A DNA stretch of 64,000 bases from contig CP092886.1 in the NCBI GenBank assembly GCA_030710605.1, positions 162,734,000 to 162,797,999 on the forward strand, in the 5' to 3' direction. The translations under genes were made by a program, and so were the position numbers. Under the pieces are notes generated by a model that was not told where the DNA came from, did not search any database, and was given only the letters and a program-made list of their open reading frames with translations. Source of the DNA: Cordylochernes scorpioides (Eukaryota; Arthropoda; Arachnida; Pseudoscorpiones; Chernetidae). Below, in pieces: positions 55,886 to 64,000 of the stretch; position 1 is the stretch's first letter; every line of letters starts with the position of its first letter.

Positions 55886-56227
55886 ATTAATTTGTATAAT
55901 TAATTAATCCACAGAATAATTTATTATTCATAGAGTAATTAATATTTATGACTCATCATCTCCTGTACATAACTTTCATTGTTTAATATATTTTGATGTG
56001 AATAAGCGCTCCGCAATAAATGGAATTTATATAGTCAAGGTATTGCAATTGGCGACGAGGATAAAGTAAGTACCCACTAATGTCATTTCTATCCCATTTC
56101 TATTATTATCCTTTAACATGCAGTGTGGGATTGCGCTAATGAGAGAATTATGGAAAATATCACCTGCCATATAAAGCACATATGTAGCGATCTAGCTAAA
56201 CTTAATCAATCATTGATTGCATTGATA

Positions 56228-56293
56228 GCACTTAAGTCCCTATTTATATTCGCCATTCGAATGCGGTCTCCCCGATCGGCCCCCTGGGGCAAA
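56228..56293. promoter_or_regulatory. GC-rich 66-bp block, copy A
   Basis: gcacttaagtccctatttat ... gcggtctccccgatcggccc, ending 'cctggggcaaa'. 63 of 66 positions are the same as 57484-57549. Not part of any repeat family seen elsewhere in the window. Candidate duplicated regulatory element in the presumed caudal intron; it contains a TTTAT Caudal-type word. Inference. Confidence 0.45.
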
Positions 56294-56299
56294 TTTGTT

Positions 56300-56506
56300 G
56301 TTAATTTGTTACAAACCACGGAAATTTCAAAAGTTTTTTCAAATAGAATAAAGGCAGTGGAGGATTCAAGTTGCTATTGTGGTATTGAGGAACAAACCTC
56401 AAGACATCTACTGATCGATTGCCCAGCATTTCAAGATTATAGAATGAAGAATGAACTAGTTGTTTGTGAACTTAACGATTTGATTTCCGATAAAAATCAT
56501 ATTTAA
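56300..56506 (+). pseudogene. LINE ORF2 C-terminal fragment
   Basis: From 56345: RIKAVEDSSCYCG, then TSRHLLIDCPAFQDYRMKNELV and a stop at 56504-56506. CxCG...RHLLIDCP matches the zinc-knuckle tails at 31128 and 36590, but the lineage is different. It abuts the 66-bp block directly, so the apparent longer frame from 56123 is a chance fusion. Confidence 0.6.
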
Positions 56507-56509
56507 AGT

Positions 56510-57180
56510 TCAATTCATTTTGTAAATACATTCTAAACTTTCTACAAAATCTGGATCTCTAATGTTTTCATGCGTTGAATAATGTAAATAACTTAGTATC
56601 CCTTGCGGAATATAGCGCTTTGGAAAAAATAAAATAAAATCTATGCTCTGTGTTTGATCAAACGAAATAAACTTTATAGATAATTTTAGAAAAATATACT
56701 CAATTAGCATGGTTATATAGGCTTGAGCATAGTGTGTAGTACAATCGTAACAATACACCATTTGAACTCGCCCTTCTAATTCAGTGCTCAAATTTCAAGC
56801 AATATGTCTCATTTTTCGAACATATATTGCCATATATATATGTTTATATGGCTGGCTTCTAGAAACAATTTCTAAAGTTTAAAAATAAATATAGCACTTT
56901 AAAAATTATACATATATTGACATCTTATCTCATTAGTTTATTTAAAAATTAACAACTCTAAATGAAGGAAAAACACGATTAAAAGTGAAATTAAATTCAA
57001 TATGCAATGTTATTATTTTATAAAATAGTTTTGTGTATGCCTGTGAAAATAAATCATTTTTTTCAAAAATCATATACATGTATATGCCATTTCATTATCT
57101 AAATATTTTATACAATTTAATTCTTATTTTTCAATACATATTTATGAATTGAGACTACGCCCTCAATGTGGGTCTGGGTG
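56510..57180. other. No recognised feature
   Basis: AT-rich sequence without support for genes. Confidence 0.4.
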
Positions 57181-57289
57181 TGTATTCCTAATTCGAAGAG
57201 AGAAATTGTGTATAAGATAATATACATTTTATTATATATTTATCATTACATTTTAAATATAAGGATATCACAAAGATCTTGAAGAATTT

Positions 57290-57790
57290 TAAACAATCTG
57301 AAGTTTGTGTCGCACACGCCTCCCTAGATGCACGACGCATGTCTCTCCCTCCATTTAGCACGAAGACGCTCCGAGTCTGATATTCGTGTTGCCGGGGGGA
57401 ATTGCGCGCTATGATTACGGCAATCGTTCCCAACAAACAATTTGGCGCAGACAAAGATTGAGCTTCAAATAGCGAGCATCGGCGCACTTAAGTCCCAATT
57501 TATATTCGCCAATCGAATGCGGTCTCCCCGATCGGCCCCCTGGGGCAATAATTCGTGGCCCCGCGGGCGCCTTCCATCGCGGCCGCGATGACTAACTCCA
57601 TGACATTCCCAGTAATCGCCTCGGTCTTGATTAAAACGTTTTCTCCTCTCGTACAAATTGTGGCGCACAAAAAGTGAGATTAACAATTGACCTCCCGCTA
57701 TTGTGCACGGACGGGGATTGCTTTCTTTATGCGGATAGCGGCCGAGATGCACATAGAGGGTTATAGCATATTGTTCGGGGGAAAACATCT
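57290..57790. promoter_or_regulatory. ~500-bp GC-rich, motif-dense island
   Basis: The most GC-rich non-coding stretch of the window. It contains the 66-bp block copy B (57484-57549), 'ccgcgggcgccttccatcgc' and several homeodomain-type words (gattaaaacg, gagattaaca, agtaatcgcc, ctttatgcgg). The minus-strand frames across it (57188-57487, 57465-57788) show no known domain. Pattern is that of a conserved developmental enhancer; alternatively an exon on either strand. Confidence 0.45.
57484..57549. promoter_or_regulatory. GC-rich 66-bp block, copy B
   Basis: See copy A at 56228-56293; same orientation, 1256 bp apart. Confidence 0.45.
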
Positions 57791-58116
57791 CTTATAATTA
57801 TTCAAATACAGTGTTGAGATAAAGTATTTCAGGTCAACTCTATCGTTTTCTAAGAGAGTGTATCTTAGGTTAAATATCTCCCTACTCCCTTTCTCATCTT
57901 TATCATCATCATTTATTTTACACACGTGTAAAAAAAAAAACGAAAACTATAAACTATTCTTAAATATCTGCCAATCTGGTTGACCTGAATGTTCATCCAA
58001 TTTGTCTGTCCTGTGGATAACTGCATGTGATGGGCTGTTGATATGTAAGAACTGGCCGATGTCATGATAGAAAGCCTATAATTATTTTAATATTAGACAA
58101 AAGAATTGCTATAAAT

Positions 58117-59353
58117 TTATTAAATAAAAACAAACGATAGCATTGCGTCTCTTTATACATGAAATTTATTATGCTAGCTTTCGGATCTTATCGATCCTTC
58201 CACAGGCTAAGCTGTAAGTTGAGAGAAAGAGTATATATAGTTGTACAATATTATTTATATACACCTAACGAAGATAGAAAATAAAATATAAAATAAAATA
58301 AATATAAACACATTTCACGAGTTCACGTTTTCTCGTGGCCAGGCTGCAGTTGTTTCATCTTGTCCAAAGCTCAGTTTGTTTTCTATTCATAGTCAATTGG
58401 TCCCTTTATTCCATTTACCTGTTGAAGGGCGTATATCTATCTACATGCGAACAAAACATGGTGTATGGGGTTATGGGTGTGAATTTGAAACTGGGGAAGA
58501 TGAGGAAGGATCTGGTGAAAAGGAAGGGCTGGGCTGTTTTTTCTTGAATGAGTGGTACTGAGATGGTAGTTCTATACGCCTGTTGATACTGTTTAAATCA
58601 TGAGAGACAAAGGATTCTATTAATAATCTTTGATATTTGGATTTGATGTTATGGTAATGACAGGTTGGGTCGGAAAGGTTAAAGGCATGGCCGGTTTTTG
58701 AGGTATGCTGAAAGATCAAAGATTTGGGATCTTTGTTTATTATATTTCTGTTGTGCTCGGAAATTCTGTTGTAAACCGGCCATGCCTTTAACCTTTCCGA
58801 CCCAACCTGTCATTACCATAACATCAAATCCAAATATCAAAGATTATTAATAGAATCCTTTGTCTCTCATGATTTAAACAGTATCAACAGGCGTATAGAA
58901 CTACCATCTCAGTACCACTCATTCAAGAAAAAACAGCCCAGCCCTTCCTTTTCACCAGATCCTTCCTCATCTTCCCCAGTTTCAAATTCACACCCATAAC
59001 CCCATACACCATGTTTTGTTCGCATGTAGATAGATATACGCCCTTCAACAGGTAAATGGAATAAAGGGACCAATTGACTATGAATAGAAAACAAACTGAG
59101 CTTTGGACAAGATGAAACAACTGCAGCCTGGCCACGAGAAAACGTGAACTCGTGAAATGTGTTTATATTTATTTTATTTTATATTTTATTTTCTATCTTC
59201 GTTAGGTGTATATAAATAATATTGTACAACTATATATACTCTTTCTCTCAACTTACAGCTTAGCCTGTGGAAGGATCGATAAGATCCGAAAGCTAGCATA
59301 ATAAATTTCATGTATAAAGAGACGCAATGCTATCGTTTGTTTTTATTTAATAA
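58117..59353. repeat. 1.24-kb palindrome of PLE 3' ends
   Basis: Arms 58117-58697 and 58773-59353 (581 bp) are symmetric about 58735 without indels: open frames 58335-58547 and 58376-58561 translate identically at their mirror positions 58923-59135 and 58909-59094. The spacer is 75 bp. Each outer end carries gctagctttcggatcttatc + gatccttccacagg, the CTGTNGA-stem-CGAAAGCT module. Each arm also holds a PLE endonuclease tail pointing outward. Confidence 0.9.
58471..58719 (-). pseudogene. PLE GIY-YIG endonuclease C-terminal fragment (left arm)
   Basis: The peptide has H-TSKTGHAFNLSDPTCHYH, then KYQRLLIESFVSHDLNSINRR and a Ser/Pro-rich tail, then a stop at 58471. H..TGH.FN...R.L.ES...N.INR is the end of the GIY-YIG domain of Penelope-like elements. 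Mirrored on the plus strand at about 58773-58999. No reverse transcriptase remains. The outward-facing + strand frames in this arm are the antisense shadow. Confidence 0.7.
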
Positions 59354-59584
59354 TTATTTTAATACTAAATATATGCAATATTAACTGGCTTAATAACGGG
59401 AACTCATTCTATTCGAGGATCAAGTTCTTACTCATTCTGTTCAGACAGTTTGTAGAATGACCTTCAAGGTTATCGCACAATGCTTAACTATTATCATAGT
59501 TTTAAAAAGTTTTATAGCAAATATCTTTACACTTACATTTATTTTTGTAGAAGTAATATACAGTGGACAACATACTTTAATGAA

Positions 59585-59835
59585 TATTCGAAACTATTAT
59601 AGACGCGTATGATTATTTTGAAAATTAAACAATTTCTACTGCAATGGAAAAATTAAAGGGAGGGCCTGGCTCATCAGTGGTGAATCCTTCCAGCGGTTTC
59701 GCCAGTTCACCACTGATGAGCCAGGCCCTTCCTTTAAATGTTTCATTGCAGTAAGGGCAGTAGAAATTATTCAATTTGTAAAAGAATCATACGCGGCTAT
59801 AATAGTTTCGAATATTCATAACAGATGGCGCGCTG
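59585..59835. repeat. Foldback element, family 'ctcatcagtggtgaaccc'
   Basis: Compact copy: attcgaaactattatagacg ... ggctcatcagtggtgaatcc with a 'tttcgccag' spacer, then inverted. Outer tip 'aacagatggcgcgctgatgc'. Confidence 0.7.
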
Positions 59836-61115
59836 ATGCATCATAATATACTTTTATTGACATCTTGTCCATACAGGTCAAAGTGCACAGTCCGCTCAAT
59901 TTATGAGAAATTTACAATAACGAAGTTGATGATTATAATGCGAAAATAATTGAAGTATAAACTATGTACAATGTCTATGTACATGCCACCTCAGCCACCG
60001 CTGTAGAACTTGATGGAAGATCGCTAGAGTTACATCTGCCAATTGTGAACCTTTTGTTGTCCCGACGTTTCGGTGACTCGCTGCCACTTTCCTCGATATG
60101 TTCTGGAAATCCAGCTTCTAAGACAATTTTCTAAAATACATACAGAACGTCATATATTTATATGTACCGAGTAACGTTCGAATGGGAAATTAAAAGTTCA
60201 AATATTTTTGTAAAATCAAATAATATATCTATCGCGCGAGATCGTTAAAAAAAATAAGGTGTCCAGATCAGCACATATCGGAATACATTCTTTGGTGGAA
60301 TATCGAAGAATATATGAAATTGCGATTAGCGGTCGTATTAAAGTTTTGAGCCTTATAAAATATGAAAATTAAGGGCTGAAAATATAAAAGGGAACTCTAA
60401 AAAAAGTAATGTTTCTTGTGTCTCTGGAGCCCTGCTGGTCCTTTGCTAGTGTTCTTTTAGTTTCTCGCCAATGTACTTTTTTCTCATTCTAAACAGTCGT
60501 TAAGTATAGTATGCTCTCTATTTTTATGAGGTTTAGTTTTTTAGTTTTCAACCTTAGATTTTTCGCTTAGGTAGTGGTTGGTGGGGGTGGAGTGCTATGT
60601 ACATTTTATCCTTTCTGATTTAGAATTCACTTGATTCAGGTCATTGTTCTTATATATGGGATATTAGAGATTGTTTTTATAGATGTTTGTACCAAAGAGA
60701 GAGTTAGGATTGATTTCTTGTTTCTTCCCTTCGTTTTATTCATTTATCTACGAGGCTAGTCAGTTAATAGAGCATTAATAGTCTGTTAATAGAGCGCATT
60801 ATAGTCGCTATTGTTGGCCTAAGTGGACGGTGCTCGGTCTACCATGGCGATCGCTATAGTCTTCTTGTGCTGAAGGAAGGCTTGATGTGGAATCTTATTT
60901 CATGTCCTTTTTCTGTAAGTGTCCCATAAATCGTTGTTTTTTTATTGATTCATTTCATTCCTAGATATTTGAATGTCCAAGAAGGCGTTTTCCTTAGTAC
61001 TCTGCGTTTATTGTATAAATTGTCTTCATTTATGCGCTGCCGATTCAAAGTTCGGTCAAAAATAATGCCTAATCGGTAATAGATTTTTTATTAGAACATT
61101 TATAATATGATGAAC
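59836..61115. other. ~1.3 kb without recognised gene or repeat
   Basis: Possibly single-copy intron; no frame with a recognised domain. Confidence 0.4.
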
Positions 61116-61117
61116 TA

Positions 61118-61360
61118 GCGCGCCATCTGTTATCAAAATTCAAAACTATTTTAAAGGCGTAAGATTCTTTTTGATATTAAACAATTGCTACTGCCCTTAC
61201 TGCAATGGAAAAATTAATGAGAGGGCCTGGCTCATCAGTGGTGAACCCTCTCAGCGGTTTCGCCAGTTTAATTTTTCCATTGCAGTAAGGGCAGTAGAAA
61301 TTGTTTAACATCAAAAAGAATCTTACGCCTTTAAAATAATTTTGAATTTTGATAATAGAT
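61118..61360. repeat. Foldback element, family 'ctcatcagtggtgaaccc'
   Basis: Left arm complete from 'agcgcgccatctgttatcaa'; the right arm lacks the inner 'gaaccctcc' part, so the foldback is asymmetric. Confidence 0.65.
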
Positions 61361-61429
61361 TTTTTATTGACAAACTATAAACTGAAACTCTCTGTATATA
61401 AAAACTCCTAACAGTCCTCTATATATTAG

Positions 61430-61720
61430 AATCATTTAATATATCCACCTTCCTTCTGTACACATTTGGTACAAGGTTATTGCCAACTTGCAAAAGCACT
61501 TTGGTAAAATGCCTTATCCAACTCTCTGAACCACCCTTTACCAGCTTGGAGTAAATTGCATCACACACTCAAATGTTTTACCACATAAAAAAACTCTTAA
61601 ATCTTTCAAACAAGTAGAAGTCTGAGGGTGCCTGGTCAGGGTGCAGGGTGAGGCATCAAAGTCCACCCATACCCTGCAATCTTAGACAAAGTCAGGTAAG
61701 ACGTGTGATGTCTCTCATTA
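61430..61720 (-). pseudogene. Probable mariner-type transposase C-terminal relic
   Basis: On the minus strand: LHPDQAPSDFYLFERFKSFF, then with stops and frameshifts CDAIYSKLVKGGSESW...TKVLLQVGNNLVPN. 'SDFYLF' followed by a short helix and an F-x-G-x2-LVPR-like end is a typical layout, but it is heavily degraded. Confidence 0.4.
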
Positions 61721-61844
61721 TACTGATGAAATTTGATTTGGATGCTTTCTAGTTAGGGGTCTTTTTGTTTAAATTTATCTTTATTATTATTATTATTTTA
61801 TTTTCTAACGCTACCTAATAATTATATTATGATGTATTAGCGCG

Positions 61845-62095
61845 CCATCTGTAATCAAAATTCGAAACTATTATAAACGCGTATTATTCTTTTTAAAATA
61901 AAACAATTTCTACAATTTCTTACTGCAATGAAAAAATTAATGGGAGGGCCTGGCTCATCAGTGGTGAACCCTCCCAGCGGTAGATTAAACTGGCGAAACC
62001 GCTGGGAGAGTTCACCACTGATGAGCCAGGCCCTCCCATTAATTTTTCAATTGCAGTAAGGGCAGTAGATTTTTTTTTATTTTAAAAAGAATCAT
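61845..62095. repeat. Foldback element, family 'ctcatcagtggtgaaccc'
   Basis: Both arms well preserved. Contains the consensus centre ctggcgaaaccgctgggaga at 61990 and 'ccactgatgagccaggccct'. Confidence 0.7.
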
Positions 62096-62392
62096 ACGCT
62101 ACCTAACAATATATTTTCTTGTTGATAGACAATTTTCTTTCAAGAGTGTCCATGAATATCAGCCCTCTTGGTCTAAAAATACAATGATCATGATTTTGTC
62201 ATCGGAAAGCCTTGGTTTTTTTTTATATAATTTTTTATTGTATAATTGAATTGACAGGGCAAAGTATATTGTGCACATATCTCTTCTATATGTTCCATTT
62301 AGGTTTATTTTGATCGCCATACAGTCTATCACCATTGAAGCCACATATACGCTGAATGGACAGCCTACTTGGAGGTTCTGTTCATCATTCCA

Positions 62393-62600
62393 CACTCATG
62401 GACAAAGTTTAAGAAGTAAAAAGTCTTTGTTGTCGCCAGTCATTTGTTTATTTTATTTATTTATTTAGGGAGCCAGAGGTAATTTTGTCCACACTTGGTT
62501 ATCTCGTGTTTCTTTAATAAAGGCCACTGTGTTATTGAGTTATTGTCGGAATGATTTTCATGCTAAAAAGTACAACTTCCTTAAGTATTGTTCATGAGTG
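62393..62600 (+). mobile_element. Tc1-like MITE, family 'cactcatgg'
   Basis: cactcatggacaaagtttaa ... cttaagtattgttcatgagtg/TA. Interior 'gtgtttctttaataaaggcc'. Confidence 0.7.
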
Positions 62601-64000
62601 TATACCAATTGTTTTTCTCCTTAAAGTAGGCCTTACCCAAGCATATGTAGAACGCTTGTTCCGGCTATTCCCATGTATTTTGTGAGTGTTTTCCATGTTT
62701 CTACTTCATTCAATAAAGTATTTTATTGATTCTCTTTTGCTATTTAAATTGAAAAGCTTGTAGATAAGAAGAGAGATCCCGTCAGACGATATCATTATAT
62801 CTTCTTTAAACTTAACTTTCCTAAGACCTATTCTCTGTTCTTTATCTCATAATTTCCAACGTATTCTGTCATATGAATGCTTCTTTTCATCCAGTCCGCT
62901 GCCATTCATGCTGGAAACCTTTTACAGAGATTGCGGGTTTCACGGTGGGATGCCTTCTTTAGGTCTTTGGGATTTCTCTTATAAACGGAGGTTCTCAGTA
63001 TTTTTTATATATGATTATGTTATTTTGTCTTATTGTCCAAAGATGAGAGTATTCCCGTTGACCGATTTCTTAATGTGTTCCGTGAGGTGTTTTTTAATGG
63101 AAGGTATGCTTTCTCGTCCTCAAGACGTTAATCTTCTCTGTCAATGTTGACACATATATATTATTTGTCCAAGTATGAAATTATCAGGCCATTTATGTTT
63201 TTAAGGGTTTCACGAGATTTTGCCTATATATTTGTGTAGAGAATATTTTGTTCCTTAAGGACATTATAATCAAGTTGCTTATTTTCTTTCTTATTTCATT
63301 CGCCTCGGCGTCAACTATCTATTTCATTTAAGGTGAAAACATCAGGCTTCTATGGATACGTTTTTAAAACCGTTTTATTTCTCAAATCGTTAGCTTTTGG
63401 GTACGAAATTCCTTCTACAGGAGAAAACACGCAAAAAAATCGTCAATAGGACAAGAGTAAATATAATTAATGGCAGAGGACGCTTAAGTTTATTTGAATG
63501 CCAATTTAACGCAGGCCTCTACTATGAGATTTGTTAATTAAAATGTTTAAAATAAACCAATCTCCTAAAGCCTGATATTTTCACTTTAATATTGATACAA
63601 GGGATTTCATTATTGAACATACAATTCGATGTTAGTTCGATACTTGCTAGTGTATGGTGTTCTTGAAGGTGCTGTTCTCTATTTTATTCCTTTAGTAGTA
63701 AATTCAACATTCCTCAGGAGTTAGCTTTTGATTGATTTATTATTTAATTCTTTTTTTGAATGGAGTGTTTGTTTACACGCTTTATCTCAAATATTTACCA
63801 CGTGTTATAATTTTATTTTCATTTTTATGCTTGTGGTTCTGCTTTGAATATCGGAAAGAGTTCTGTAGTTCGGTCAATTTATTTCTGAAGAGAATCTTGC
63901 CAAATGAAGAAAAATTCTCATTTGTGGCTTCAATGGTGAATAGACAGGATTAATAAACATAAATGGGATATATCACTATATGTGATATAGTGATATGTTC
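62601..64000. other. No recognised gene; PLE-type module at 63385-63430
   Basis: 63385-63425, minus strand: ctcctgtagaaggaatttcg + tacccaaaagctaacg, a decayed CTGTNGA-stem-(C)AAAAGCT module. Three short + strand frames (62908-63150, 63732-63953 and neighbours) have no recognised domain. The window ends in a small palindrome (tatcactatatgtgatatag). Confidence 0.4.

Noticed and set aside
56123-56506. Single 127-codon protein
   Set aside because: Only the part after about 56300 resembles a LINE tail; the upstream part is the GC-rich 66-bp block and its flank, whose second copy lies in a different context.
57188-57788. Minus-strand frames of 99 and 107 codons in the GC-rich island
   Set aside because: GC-rich DNA has few stops; no domain, and the two frames overlap in different phases.
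58335-59135. Paired 70- and 61-codon frames on opposite strands
   Set aside because: Identical because they lie in palindrome arms; they are antisense to the PLE endonuclease tail.

Overview
This 64-kb window is AT-rich, repeat-dense animal genomic DNA. It is not bacterial: it has a splice donor, a U6 snRNA copy, tRNA-derived SINEs, Helitrons, mariner elements and Penelope-like retroelement (PLE) remnants. The one host protein-coding exon I recognise is at 15147-15486 on the + strand. Its C-terminal part carries the SPFEWIKKPSYQ / NPG(K) signature of the Caudal/Cdx ParaHox proteins just before the expected homeobox-encoding exon, and it ends at a consensus donor (CAG|GTAAGA). I found no homeobox exon downstream, so 15487-64000 is probably mostly first intron. 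Repeat content and caudal sequence suggest an invertebrate, plausibly an arthropod or crustacean; the species is not determined.

Layout. 0.3-11.2 kb: mariner-like relic, a Helitron carrying a tRNA-Gly sequence, a satellite of about 50 bp period (4.75-6.6 kb), a Tc1/mariner N-terminal relic, three head-to-tail Helitrons (8.47-10.75 kb) and a LINE scrap between PLE-type inverted repeats. 11.5-14.4 kb: two tRNA-derived SINEs, a pogo-like MITE, and a PLE foldback with a hammerhead ribozyme motif. 15.1-15.5 kb: CpG-rich caudal exon 1. 16-24 kb: degraded repeats, a pogo/Tigger-like element and a near-complete mariner (21443-22731) with N-terminal frameshifts. 24.28-26.11 kb: a 21-bp minisatellite. 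28.1-31.3 kb: PLE GIY-YIG tail, U6 retropseudogene with target-site duplication, tandem Helitron with two tRNA-Gly copies, LINE tail. 31.6-47 kb: many foldback elements, SINE and LINE scraps, a 155-bp tandem repeat and a Helitron with another tRNA-like sequence. 47.6-48.3 kb: two copies of a PLE terminal repeat, one with a textbook type-I hammerhead ribozyme. 48.7-49.5, 57.3-57.8 and 42.4 kb: GC-rich islands in AT-rich DNA, candidate regulatory elements or unrecognised exons. 58.1-59.35 kb: a 1.24-kb palindrome whose arms each carry a PLE endonuclease tail.

The strongest unusual signals are: (i) hammerhead ribozymes in successive stages of decay within PLE-type repeats, plus a wider set of terminal hairpins that keep the same layout without the core; (ii) Helitrons that carry tRNA genes, including tandem copies joined exactly end to end; (iii) a 66-bp GC-rich block present twice 1.26 kb apart inside the presumed caudal intron. 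All repeat assignments were made by eye within this window; no database search was run.
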